Shown here piece by piece: positions 44,986-56,022 of a stretch of DNA of 64,000 bases (position 1 is its first letter; each line of letters opens with the position of its first letter). The stretch spans positions 1 through 64,000 of the forward strand of contig CAJXKJ010000007.1 in assembly GCA_913055605.1 (NCBI GenBank), given 5' to 3'. Origin of the DNA: an uncultured Euryhalocaulis sp. (GTDB taxonomy: Bacteria > Pseudomonadota > Alphaproteobacteria > Caulobacterales > Maricaulaceae). A program made the position numbers and the translations under genes. The notes under the pieces are model-generated. The model was given only the letters and a program-made list of their open reading frames with translations. It did not search any database and was not told the origin of the DNA.

Positions 44986-47931
44986 ATGAGCGACCGCACT
45001 TCGTTTCGGACCCTGATTCCGGGCGCCGCCCCGGCCCTTGGGGCGGGCCTGACCCTGCTGCTGGTGGCCTGCGGCGACAATGCGCCGTCCGCGCCGGACC
45101 TGCCCGATCCGGGCGAGCCGGAGCTGAGCGAGGCCGCGCCGGAGGACAGCGCGCCCCAGATCGACATCGCCGATGCGCGCTTCCCGCAGGAATACAGCGA
45201 TATCAGCGTCGATCCCGCGGTCCGCTATGGCGAGCTGGAGAACGGGTTCCGCTACGCCATTCTGGAGAACGATACGCCGAGCGGCACCGCGGCGCTGCGC
45301 CTGCGCTTCGATATCGGCGCGCTGATGGAAGGCGAGGATCAGCGGGGACTGGCGCACTTCCTGGAGCACATGGCCTTCAACGGCTCCGAGAACGTGCCCG
45401 AAGGCGAGATGATCAAGATCCTGGAGCGGCATGGCCTCGCCTTCGGCGCGGACACCAACGCCTACACCAGCTTCGGCGAGACGGTGTACATGCTGGACCT
45501 GCCGGAGACGGACGACGAGACGCTGGACGTCAGCTTCATGCTGATGGACGAGCTGAGCGCCCTGACCATCGCGCAGGACGCGGTGGACCGGGAGCGCGGC
45601 GTGGTGCTGTCGGAAATGCGCACCCGCAATTCGCCCAGCTATCGCGCAGCGGTGGAGCAGTACGCCTATCTGCTGGACGGCACGCTGGTGCCCCAGCGCA
45701 TGCCGATCGGCGTGCAGGACGTGCTGCAGAACGCGCCGGCCGAGCGCCTGCGCGACCTGTACGAGCGCTATTACACGCCGGAGCGCGCCTTCTTCGTCGC
45801 GGTCGGGGATTTCGATCCGGACGATATCGAACAGCGCATCATGGAGGCGTTCGCGGACTGGGAAGAACCGGCCAACGCCGGGGCCGACCCGGATGTCGGC
45901 GCGGTTACGGCCGAGGGACCGGCCGCCGAGTTCTTCCACGACCCGTCACTGCCGATGATGATCGACATCAATTATGTCGCGCCGGCCGAGAACCTGCCCG
46001 ACATGCAGGAGACGCGGCGGGAGAACCTGTTGCAGACGCTGAGCATGGCGATGCTGAACCGGCGCTTCGACGCACTGTCGCGCGCGCCGGACGCCAAATT
46101 CCTCCAGGCCGGGGCGAACGCCGGCGAGATGGAGGACGTGGCCGACATCGCCTCTGTCACCATCTATTCGGAGCCGCAGAACTGGCAGGCGGCGATGATT
46201 GTGGCGGAGAATGAGCTGCGCCGCGCCATTGCCTACGGATTCAGCGACGCGGAGCTGGCCGAGCAGATGGCCAATCTGCGCGCCTCCCAGGAAAACGCGG
46301 CGGCGCAGGCCGATACGCGCCAGACGCCGGGCCTGGCCAGCGGCGTGGTCGGCGCGTTCGGCGGCGACCAGGTGTTCAGCCATCCGGTGGATTCGCTGGC
46401 CCGCTTCAACGCCTATACCGAGGGCCTGACGGTGGAGGAGGTCAACGAGGCCTTCCGCGAGGCCTGGGAGGGCGGCGAGCCGCTGATCTGGGTGACCTCG
46501 CCGGAGGATATCGAGGACGCGGAGGCCACGATCCTGGCCGCCTATGAGGACGCCGCCGCCATGGAGGTGGAGGCGCCGGAGGACACTGCGGCGGGCGAGT
46601 TCGCCTATCAGGATTTCGGCGAGCCGGGCGAGGTCGCCGAGCGCGATGTCGTGGAGGATCTGGGCATCGTCCGCATCCGCTTCGACAACAATGTCATGCT
46701 GAACTTCAAGCAGACCGATTTCGAGACCGGCGCGGTGCGCGCCGCCATCCGCTTCGGCGGCGGCCTCTTGGAAACGCCCGAGGACGGCGCGGCGCTGCAG
46801 ATGGTGGCGTCCAGCATTCTGGGGCCGGGCGGCACCGGGGAGCATTCGCTGGACGAGCTGGACCGGCTGCTGGCCGGCAAGACGGTCAGCGCCGGCTTCG
46901 GCGCGGGCGAGGACGCCTTTTCGTCCGGCGCGCGCACCATCCCGCAGGACCTGGAGACCCAGCTTCAGGTCTGGGCGGCCTATCTGAGCGATGCGGCCTT
47001 CCGGCCCGAATCCATCAGCCAGTTCCGCCAGCGCTACGCCATCGTCTATCCGACGATGTCGGCCACGCCGGGCTCCGTCGCCCAGCGCGACGTGCAGCAG
47101 ATCCTGGCCGGCGGCGATCCGCGCTTCGGCTATCCGACGCTGGAGGCCGTGCAGGCGGTGGAGCTGGACGAGGCCCGCGCGCTGCTGCAGGACACGCTGT
47201 CCAATTCGGCGGTCGAGGTCGCCATCGTCGGCGACGTGACCGAGGAGCAGGCGGTGGCCGCCGTGGCGCGCACCCTCGGCGCGCTGCCCGAACGGGCCGC
47301 GGCGCCGGAGGAATTCGCGGACGTGCGGTCGGTCTCGTTCCCGTCGCCGGCGCCCGATCTGGTGACGCTGCGCCATGACGGCGAGGCGGACCAGGCCGCG
47401 GCGATGGTCTACTGGCCGACGCCGGACGCCGAGGACGTCGTGCTGGCCCGCAAGCTGACCCTGCTGCGCGAGGTGCTGCAGATCCGCCTGATCGAAAAGG
47501 TGCGCGAGGAGCTGGGCACGACCTATTCCCCGCGCGTGGGCAGCCAGTTCTCCCGCACCTTCCCCGGCTATGGCTATATCGGGGTGAGCATGGAGATCGA
47601 CACCAGCAAGGTCGACGAGACGTTCGAGGTCGTGGACGAGATCGCCGCCGATTTCGCCGCCGGCAATATCAGCGAGGACGAGTTCGAACGCGCCCGCCGG
47701 CCGCTGCTGGAGGGGATCGAGGAGAACCAGGAGCAGAACGGCTACTGGGCCCAGCTGCTGGCGCAGGCGCAGACCGAGCCGGACAATCTGGAGCGCCACC
47801 GGACCCAGATGGCGGACTATGAGGCGGTGACGCTGGACGATATCAAGGCGCTGGCGCAGGAGTATCTGACGCCGGAGGCGGCCCTGCGCATCCAGATCCT
47901 GCCGCAGGACGCCGAGGGCGCGGAGCTGTAA
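44986..47931 (+). CDS. M16 family metallopeptidase (lipoprotein)
   Basis: HXXEH in GLAHFLEHMAFNGSENVPEGEM; lipobox LLLVACGDN; repeated M16 C-terminal domains. Confidence 0.92.
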   Translation: MSDRTSFRTLIPGAAPALGAGLTLLLVACGDNAPSAPDLPDPGEPELSEAAPEDSAPQIDIADARFPQEYSDISVDPAVRYGELENGFRYAILENDTPSGTAALRLRFDIGALMEGEDQRGLAHFLEHMAFNGSENVPEGEMIKILERHGLAFGADTNAYTSFGETVYMLDLPETDDETLDVSFMLMDELSALTIAQDAVDRERGVVLSEMRTRNSPSYRAAVEQYAYLLDGTLVPQRMPIGVQDVLQNAPAERLRDLYERYYTPERAFFVAVGDFDPDDIEQRIMEAFADWEEPANAGADPDVGAVTAEGPAAEFFHDPSLPMMIDINYVAPAENLPDMQETRRENLLQTLSMAMLNRRFDALSRAPDAKFLQAGANAGEMEDVADIASVTIYSEPQNWQAAMIVAENELRRAIAYGFSDAELAEQMANLRASQENAAAQADTRQTPGLASGVVGAFGGDQVFSHPVDSLARFNAYTEGLTVEEVNEAFREAWEGGEPLIWVTSPEDIEDAEATILAAYEDAAAMEVEAPEDTAAGEFAYQDFGEPGEVAERDVVEDLGIVRIRFDNNVMLNFKQTDFETGAVRAAIRFGGGLLETPEDGAALQMVASSILGPGGTGEHSLDELDRLLAGKTVSAGFGAGEDAFSSGARTIPQDLETQLQVWAAYLSDAAFRPESISQFRQRYAIVYPTMSATPGSVAQRDVQQILAGGDPRFGYPTLEAVQAVELDEARALLQDTLSNSAVEVAIVGDVTEEQAVAAVARTLGALPERAAAPEEFADVRSVSFPSPAPDLVTLRHDGEADQAAAMVYWPTPDAEDVVLARKLTLLREVLQIRLIEKVREELGTTYSPRVGSQFSRTFPGYGYIGVSMEIDTSKVDETFEVVDEIAADFAAGNISEDEFERARRPLLEGIEENQEQNGYWAQLLAQAQTEPDNLERHRTQMADYEAVTLDDIKALAQEYLTPEAALRIQILPQDAEGAEL

Positions 47932-47962
47932 GACCCCTGAAGGGACACTGACGAGGATTCCG

Positions 47963-48679
47963 ATGAAGCGGACAGCCATGGTCGCCGCGCTCGCCATTCT
48001 GGCGGCGTGCGGACAGGAAGCGGCGGACACGGCCGAGGCCGACGCCCCGGACGCAGCCGAAACGGACGCCGCCATCGCGGAGGCGGACACGGACGCCGTT
48101 CCAGTGGCGGACGAGCCGGAGATCGACCTGCCGACGGACGAGAGCCCGGCGGAGCGCAATCTGGCGATGTCGCGCCAGTTCCTGTCACAGAACGCCGAGC
48201 GCAGCGAGGTGACGATCACCACCAGCGGCCTTCAGTACGAGGTGTTGGAAAGCGGCCCGGCCGGTGCGGCCTCGCCGACGATGCAGAACTGGGTGTGCGT
48301 GGACTATACCGGCGCGCTGCCGGACGGGTCGGTGTTCGACTCGACGCAGGGGGCGCAGCCGCTGGCCCTGCCGCTGACCGGCATCATCCAGGGCTGGCGC
48401 GAGGCGCTGCCGCTGATGGCCGAGGGCGATGTCTGGCGGCTCTTCATTCCGCCGGAGCTGGGCTATGGCCCCAACGGCGCCGGGGCGGTGATCCCGCCGA
48501 ACGCGGCGCTGGTGTTCGACATCGCGCTGCTGCGCGTGCTGGGCCCGTCCGACATCGCGGTCCTGCCCGACCGCCGGGTCGACCCGGACTGGAACTGCGC
48601 GCAGGAATTCAATCCGGACGCCGACGCCGATGCGGACGCGGATTCCGAAGAGATGACGGACGGCGACGGGGGACAATAG
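47963..48679 (+). CDS. FKBP-type peptidyl-prolyl isomerase (lipoprotein)
   Basis: VCVDYTGALPDGSVFDSTQGAQPLALPLTGIIQGWREALPLMAEGDVWRLFIPPELGYG. Confidence 0.92.
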   Translation: MKRTAMVAALAILAACGQEAADTAEADAPDAAETDAAIAEADTDAVPVADEPEIDLPTDESPAERNLAMSRQFLSQNAERSEVTITTSGLQYEVLESGPAGAASPTMQNWVCVDYTGALPDGSVFDSTQGAQPLALPLTGIIQGWREALPLMAEGDVWRLFIPPELGYGPNGAGAVIPPNAALVFDIALLRVLGPSDIAVLPDRRVDPDWNCAQEFNPDADADADADSEEMTDGDGGQ

Positions 48680-48709
48680 CGCGGCGGTTCGAGCGCTGCG
48701 CTCTGCCCG

Positions 48710-49264
48710 ATGAAGACCGGCGAAGCGGACATCCTGATCCTGCCGGGCCTGGGCGATTCCGGACCCGAGCACTGGCAGCGGCGCTGGAGCGCGCGCTTGT
48801 CCACCGCGCGCGTGGTGGAGCAGACCGACTGGCACGCGCCCGACCGCGACGAGTGGGTGGAGACGGTGCTGGAGGCGGTGCGCATGGCGACGCGGCCGGT
48901 GGTGCTGGTCGCCCATTCGCTGGGCGTGTCCACGGTCGTCCACGCCGCGCACGAACTGGCCGACACCAAAGTGCGGGGCGCCTTCCTGGCCGCGCCGCCG
49001 GATCACGAGCGCGAGGGGGCGCCGGAGGCAACCGCGAGCTTCGCGCCCACGCCGCGCGACCCGCTGCCCTTTCCGTCGATGCTGGTGGCCTCCAGCGACG
49101 ATCCCTATTGCGCGCTGGAGCGGGCGGAGGACATGGCCGCGGCCTGGGGCTCCGACTTCCACGTCCAGCGCAACGCCGGGCACATCAATCCGGTCTCCGG
49201 CCACGGGCCGTGGCCGGAAGGGCTGATGATGTTTGCGCGGCTGATGAAGCGGCTGAAGGCCTGA
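48710..49264 (+). CDS. RBBP9/YdeN-family alpha/beta hydrolase
   Basis: ILILPGLGDSGPEHWQRRW, VVLVAHSLGVSTVVHAAH. Confidence 0.85.
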   Translation: MKTGEADILILPGLGDSGPEHWQRRWSARLSTARVVEQTDWHAPDRDEWVETVLEAVRMATRPVVLVAHSLGVSTVVHAAHELADTKVRGAFLAAPPDHEREGAPEATASFAPTPRDPLPFPSMLVASSDDPYCALERAEDMAAAWGSDFHVQRNAGHINPVSGHGPWPEGLMMFARLMKRLKA

Positions 49265-49281
49265 AACAGACCTGAGCCGGC

Positions 49282-50478
<1,197 letters not shown>

Positions 50479-50669
50479 CATCCCTCTCGCAGTTGCGGGA
50501 TGGCCCCGTGTCCCCGGGGCCTGTGCGCGCCGGACAGTTTTGGCCGGTTCGCGGAAACGTGACAAGCCCGCGTCGCCGCCCGGGGGCCCCTGAAATCATT
50601 GAAATTGCCGCGTTGTCGCGGGGGCGGGGGGCCTCTAGGGTCGCCCGCCTCGCCGAAAGGAGACCCAGC

Positions 50670-51485
50670 ATGCCCCCCGCCGAGGCTGACGCCGCCCTGC
50701 TCGAAGCGATGGCCCGCGCCGCCCTGCGGGCCGGGGAGGCCGCCATGCAGGCGCGCGAGGCGGCGCTGGAGGTGCGCCACAAGACCGACGACAGCCCGGT
50801 GACCGGCGCCGATCTGGCGGCCGAGGCGGTGGCGCTGGAAATCCTCTCCGTGGCGGCGCCGGACATTCCGGTCGTTGCCGAGGAGCGGGTCTGCGCCGGG
50901 GATATCCCGGACACGGACGGCGAATTCTTTCTGGTCGACGCGCTGGACGGCACCAAGGAGTTCATCCGGGGCGGGGACGACTTCACGGCCAATGTCGCCC
51001 TGATCCGCGGCGGGCGCCCGGTGATGGGCGCGGTCGCCCAGCCGGCGGCGCAGATCCTGTACGGCGGCGGGCCGGAGGGCGCCTGGCGCCAGCAGGCCGG
51101 GACGCGCAGCGCGATCCGGGTGCGCACGGCGGACGCGGGCGCCGTCGTCGCGGTGGCCAGCAAGAGCCACCGCACGCCGGAGACCGACGCCTATCTGGCC
51201 CGCTTCGCGGTGGCCGATGCTGTGTCCATCGGATCGTCGCTGAAATTCTGCCTGCTGGCGGAGGGGCGGGCCGATCTGTATCCGCGCATGGGCCGCACCA
51301 TGGAATGGGACACCGCCGCCGGCCACGCCGTGCTGCTGGCCGCGGGCGGTCTGGTTCACGTCCTGGACGCCGAGGGGCGGCAGGGCGCGCCTCTGGCCTA
51401 TGGCAAGCGCAACCAGCCTAGCGACAGCGATTTCGCCAATCCGTTCTTCGTGGCGGCGGGCGATCCGGCGCTGCTGCGGGACTAG
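50670..51485 (+). CDS. cysQ: 3'(2'),5'-bisphosphate nucleotidase / inositol-monophosphatase family
   Basis: KTDDSPVTGADLAAE, FFLVDALDGTKEFIRGGDDFTANVALI, GRTMEWDTAAGHAVLLAAGG. Confidence 0.9.
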   Translation: MPPAEADAALLEAMARAALRAGEAAMQAREAALEVRHKTDDSPVTGADLAAEAVALEILSVAAPDIPVVAEERVCAGDIPDTDGEFFLVDALDGTKEFIRGGDDFTANVALIRGGRPVMGAVAQPAAQILYGGGPEGAWRQQAGTRSAIRVRTADAGAVVAVASKSHRTPETDAYLARFAVADAVSIGSSLKFCLLAEGRADLYPRMGRTMEWDTAAGHAVLLAAGGLVHVLDAEGRQGAPLAYGKRNQPSDSDFANPFFVAAGDPALLRD

Positions 51486-52363
51486 TCCTCCAGCAGCGAT
51501 TTCGCGACGGCGCGCGCCTCTTTCCCGATTTCCCCGTTCTTCAGGGCGAGGCCGAGGAAGGCGGTGAAATAGCCGATTTTCGATCCGCAATCATAGGTGT
51601 CGCCGGTGAACTGGACGGCGTGGAAGGGCTGGTCCTGCATCAGGCGCGCCATGGCGTCGGTCAGCTGGATCTCGCCGCCCGCGCCCGCGCCCTGATCGGC
51701 CAGCAGGCGGAAGATTTCCGGCTGCAGGATATAACGGCCGGTGATCGACAGGTTCGAGGGGGCGTCAGCGGGCTTGGGCTTTTCCACCATGCCCTGCATC
51801 CGGATGGCCCCGTCCTCCGCCGCGCCGCGCGGGTCGATCACGCCGTATTTGTCGACCTCCTCATGCGGCACTTCGTTCACCGCGATGATGTTGCCGCCGC
51901 CCACGCGCTCATAGGCCTCGGTCATCTGGGCCAGGCACGAGGGCTTGGCGTCCACGATCACGTCGGGCAGCAGCACCGCGAAAGGCTCGTGGCCGATAAT
52001 GTCCCGCGCGCACCAGACCGCGTGGCCGAGGCCCAGCGGCGCCTGCTGGCGCACGAAGCTGGTGGCGCCGGCGCGCGGCGTGGCGCGGCGCACCGCCTCC
52101 AGAACCGCGGTCTTGCCCTTCTTCTCCAGCGTCGTTTCCAGCTCGAACGCCTGGTCGAAATAGTCCTCGATCGAGGATTTGTTGCGGCCGGTGACGAAGA
52201 CGATGTGCTCCACCCCGGCCTCGAACGCCTCGTCCACCACGTACTGGATGGCGGGCTGGTCGACGACGGGCAGCAATTCCTTCGGAATCGACTTGGTGGC
52301 GGGCAAGACTCGGGTGCCGAGCCCGGCGACCGGAAGCACGGCTTTGCGGATCGGTTTGGACAT
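51482..52363 (-). CDS. galU: UTP-glucose-1-phosphate uridylyltransferase
   Basis: KAVLPVAGLGTRVLPATKSIPKELLPVVDQPAIQYVVDEA. Confidence 0.96.
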   Translation of the reverse strand: MSKPIRKAVLPVAGLGTRVLPATKSIPKELLPVVDQPAIQYVVDEAFEAGVEHIVFVTGRNKSSIEDYFDQAFELETTLEKKGKTAVLEAVRRATPRAGATSFVRQQAPLGLGHAVWCARDIIGHEPFAVLLPDVIVDAKPSCLAQMTEAYERVGGGNIIAVNEVPHEEVDKYGVIDPRGAAEDGAIRMQGMVEKPKPADAPSNLSITGRYILQPEIFRLLADQGAGAGGEIQLTDAMARLMQDQPFHAVQFTGDTYDCGSKIGYFTAFLGLALKNGEIGKEARAVAKSLLED

Positions 52364-52500
52364 GGAGCTCCTGCAGGCTGGGCGTCGATATGGACTGTAA
52401 TGTCCGCGAGCAGTAAGGCCAGACGGCGGACGGGCCGAACGCGCGCACTCTATCATCCGTTAACATCGCTGTGCGACAGTACGGTGGGAGCCTCCGAAAG

Positions 52501-53853
52501 ATGACTAAACGCTATTTCGGCACCGACGGGGTGCGCGGACAGGCCAACCGGCCGCCGATGACCGCCGAGACCGCGCTGCGCCTGGGCCAGGCCGCCGGCC
52601 GGTATTTCCGGCGCGAGGCCGGCCGCCGCCACTCCGTGGTGATCGGCAAGGATACGCGCCTGTCCGGCTATATGATCGAGACCGCGCTGGTCGCCGGCTT
52701 CACCTCCATGGGCATCGACGTATTCCAGTTCGGACCGCTGCCCACCCCGGCGGTGGCGCACATGACGCGCAGCCTGCGCGCCGATCTGGGCGTGATGATC
52801 TCCGCCTCCCACAACCGGTTCGAGGATAACGGCATCAAGCTGTTCGGGCCGGACGGGTTCAAGCTGGCCGACGCGGCGGAGCTGGAGATCGAACAGCTGA
52901 TGGACCGGGGGCTGGAGGAAGAGCTGGCCGCGCCGGCCGCCCTCGGCCGCGCGACGCGGGTCGACGACGCCCAGGCCCGCTATATCGAGATCGTCAAGGC
53001 GACCTTCCCGCGCCAGCTCAATCTGAACGGATTGCGCGTGGTGGTCGATTGCGCCAACGGCGCCGCCTACAAGGTCGCGCCCAAGGCGCTGTGGGAGCTG
53101 GGAGCCGAGGTCATTCCGGTCGGCGTCCAGCCGGACGGGTTCAATATCAACGCCAAATGCGGCTCCACCGCGCCGGACCTGATGGTCGACAAGGTGCGCG
53201 AGGTTCGCGCCGACATCGGCCTGGCGCTGGACGGCGACGCCGACCGCCTGATCGTCTGTGACGAGAAGGGAAACCTGATCGACGGCGACCAGATCCTGGG
53301 CCTCTTGGCCGGGCGGATGATGGCCGACGGCGCGCTGAAGGACGGCGTGGTCGTGGCCACCGTCATGTCCAATCTGGGCCTGGAGCGGCACCTCAAAGAT
53401 TCCGGCATGTCGCTGGAGCGGGTGCAGGTCGGCGACCGCTATGTGGTCGAGAAGATGCGCGCCGGCGGCTACACGCTGGGCGGTGAACAGTCCGGCCATA
53501 TCGTGCTGTCGGACTACGCCACGACCGGCGACGGGCTGATGGCCGGCATCCATGTGCTGGCCGCGCTGGTGCAGGCGGGCAAGCCCGCCAGCCGCGTGTT
53601 GAAGGTGTTCGATCCCGCGCCGCAAATTCTGAAAAATATCCGCTATGACGAGGACGGCGCTCCGCCGCTGGAGCGCGAATCCGTGAAGACCGCCATCCGC
53701 GCGGCGGAGGACGAACTGAACGGCGCCGGCCGGCTGCTGGTCCGCAAGTCGGGCACCGAGCCGCTGATCCGCATTATGGCCGAGGGCGACGACGAGACCC
53801 GCATCCGCCGCATCGTGGACGATCTGGCCCAGACCGTGAGCGCGGACGGCTGA
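52501..53853 (+). CDS. glmM: Phosphoglucosamine mutase
   Basis: [70 protein letters not shown]. Confidence 0.97.
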   Translation: MTKRYFGTDGVRGQANRPPMTAETALRLGQAAGRYFRREAGRRHSVVIGKDTRLSGYMIETALVAGFTSMGIDVFQFGPLPTPAVAHMTRSLRADLGVMISASHNRFEDNGIKLFGPDGFKLADAAELEIEQLMDRGLEEELAAPAALGRATRVDDAQARYIEIVKATFPRQLNLNGLRVVVDCANGAAYKVAPKALWELGAEVIPVGVQPDGFNINAKCGSTAPDLMVDKVREVRADIGLALDGDADRLIVCDEKGNLIDGDQILGLLAGRMMADGALKDGVVVATVMSNLGLERHLKDSGMSLERVQVGDRYVVEKMRAGGYTLGGEQSGHIVLSDYATTGDGLMAGIHVLAALVQAGKPASRVLKVFDPAPQILKNIRYDEDGAPPLERESVKTAIRAAEDELNGAGRLLVRKSGTEPLIRIMAEGDDETRIRRIVDDLAQTVSADG

Positions 53854-53927
53854 CCGCACGTTTGCGTCGCCCCTCTTGAGATTCCCCCGCAGGCTGGCGC
53901 ACTGTCCGGTCCGGGAGGAATAACAAC

Positions 53928-56018
53928 ATGCTTCAAGCTCGCCATGCCCTGGCCCGGATTCCGGCCGTCCGCTCCATTTCCGCCAAAGCCCTGACGCTGG
54001 GCGCGTTCGCCGCGCTGGCCGCAACGGCCGCGCAGGCGCAGGACGCCGAATGGCCGATGTATGGCGGCGCGCCGGGGGAGGCGCATTTCTCCCCCCTCAC
54101 GCAGATCAACGACGAAAACGTCGGCGAACTGCGCCCGGCCTGGTTCTTCGAATACGACACCCAGCGCGGGCAGGAGGGCGAGCCGGTCGTGGTGGACGGG
54201 GTGATGTACGTCTCCACCGCCTGGTCGAAAGTCTATGCGCTGGACGCCGCGACCGGGGAGCAGGTCTGGAAATACGACCCGCAGGTGCCGGGCGAGGCCG
54301 GGCCGAAGGGCTGCTGCGACGTGGTCAATCGCGGCGTGGCGGTCGAGGACGGGCGGGTGTTCATCGGCACGTTCGACGGACGGCTGGCGGCGCTGGACGC
54401 CGCGACCGGCGCGGAGCTGTGGGTCGTCGACACGGTCGACAATCACGCCATGGACTACACCAGCACCGGCGCGCCGCGCGTGGCGAAAGGCAAGGTCATC
54501 ATCGGCAATGGCGGGTCGGAGCGCGGGGTGCGCGGCTATGTCACCGCCTATGACGTCGCGACCGGGGAGCAGGCCTGGCGCTTCTATATCGTGCCGGGCG
54601 AACCGGGCGTGGAAGACGGCGAGGTCTCCGACGCGCCGCTGGAGGAGATGGCGCGCGAGACCTGGTCCGGCGACACTTACTGGAAAGGCGGGGGCGGCGG
54701 CGCGCCCTGGGACTCCATCGTCTATGACGAGGAATTCGACGCGCTCTATATCGGCACCGGCAACGGCGCCCCGCACAGCCATTATCTGCGCTCGGCCGGG
54801 GAGGGGGACAATCTGTTCCTGGCGTCGATCCTCGCGCTCGACCCCGACACCGGCGAATACCGCTGGCACTACCAGCAGACGCCGGGCGACAGCTGGGACT
54901 ATACCTCCGTCCAGCCGATGATCCTGGCCGACCTCGAACTGGACGGCGAAACGCGTAAGGTGATCCTGCACGCGCCGAAGAACGGCTTTTTCTATGTCGT
55001 GGACCGGGAGACGGGCATGCCGATCTCCGCCCGCCCGTTCGTGGAGGATATCCGCTGGGCCAGCGGGATCGATCTGCAGACCTGGCGGCCGGTCGAGATC
55101 GAAGGCGCGCGCTATGTCGGCGAGTCGTTCCTGGGCAGCCCGCATGTCGGCGGGGCGCATAACTGGCAGCCCATGGCGTACAGCCCGCTGACGGGCCTCG
55201 CCTATATCCCGACGGTGAAGAATTATTTCTGGTTCAACGCGGTGGCGGGCAATCAGGAGGGCGGATCGGCCATCGCCAACCAGGCCGAAATTCCAGAGAC
55301 GGACGCCTATCTTCAGGCCTTCGATCCGGTGACCGGCGAGCAGGCCTGGCGCGTGGACGCAAACGGCTGGATCCCGGATTCGGGCGGCGGCGGCGCGCTG
55401 GCCACCGCCGGCAATCTGGTGTTCCAGGGCCGCGGCGACATCACCGGCGAGATGCTGGCCATCGCGGCGGACAGCGGCGAAGTGCTGTGGCGCTGGGACA
55501 CGCCCAACGCGGTGATGGCCGCGCCGGTCACCTATACGATCGACGGGCGGCAATATGTGGCGGTGTCGACCGGCGGGGGCGGCGGCGGCGCGCCGCTGAT
55601 GGGCTCCACCAACCCGCCGCGGGAGCAGCAGCCCGGCCGGATGATCGTGTTCACGCTGAATGGCGAGGGGGATTTGCCGCCCGCGCCCCCGCTGGCCGGT
55701 CCCGCCACCGATCCGGACGAGGAGTTCGACGCCGCGCGCGCGGCGCAGGGCGCGGGCATGTACGCCGGCAATTGCGGCATGTGCCACGGCATGCCGGGGA
55801 TGCAGAGCAATATCATCACCGATCTGCGCCGCTCCCCGCTGATCGCCAGCCCCGACGCCTTCATGGCGGTGGTGCATGACGGGGCGCTGATCCCGATGGG
55901 CATGCGCAGCTTCGAGGGCAGCCTGACGCCGGAGCAGATCGAGACGATCCGGCAATATCTGGGCACGGCTTCGCAGCAACTGGCCGAGGATCAGCGCAAC
56001 GGGGTGCCGGAGCGCTAG
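53928..56018 (+). CDS. PQQ-dependent (methanol/ethanol-type) dehydrogenase with fused C-terminal cytochrome c
   Basis: Quinoprotein repeats, GCCDVVNRGVAV vicinal Cys pair, GSPHVGGAHNWQPMAYSP, C-terminal GNCGMCHG CXXCH. Confidence 0.92.
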   Translation: MLQARHALARIPAVRSISAKALTLGAFAALAATAAQAQDAEWPMYGGAPGEAHFSPLTQINDENVGELRPAWFFEYDTQRGQEGEPVVVDGVMYVSTAWSKVYALDAATGEQVWKYDPQVPGEAGPKGCCDVVNRGVAVEDGRVFIGTFDGRLAALDAATGAELWVVDTVDNHAMDYTSTGAPRVAKGKVIIGNGGSERGVRGYVTAYDVATGEQAWRFYIVPGEPGVEDGEVSDAPLEEMARETWSGDTYWKGGGGGAPWDSIVYDEEFDALYIGTGNGAPHSHYLRSAGEGDNLFLASILALDPDTGEYRWHYQQTPGDSWDYTSVQPMILADLELDGETRKVILHAPKNGFFYVVDRETGMPISARPFVEDIRWASGIDLQTWRPVEIEGARYVGESFLGSPHVGGAHNWQPMAYSPLTGLAYIPTVKNYFWFNAVAGNQEGGSAIANQAEIPETDAYLQAFDPVTGEQAWRVDANGWIPDSGGGGALATAGNLVFQGRGDITGEMLAIAADSGEVLWRWDTPNAVMAAPVTYTIDGRQYVAVSTGGGGGGAPLMGSTNPPREQQPGRMIVFTLNGEGDLPPAPPLAGPATDPDEEFDAARAAQGAGMYAGNCGMCHGMPGMQSNIITDLRRSPLIASPDAFMAVVHDGALIPMGMRSFEGSLTPEQIETIRQYLGTASQQLAEDQRNGVPER

Positions 56019-56022
56019 GGGC

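Noticed and set aside
52453-55979. Long minus-strand ORFs opposite glmM and the PQQ dehydrogenase
   Set aside because: Antisense shadow ORFs; sense-strand products are unambiguous.
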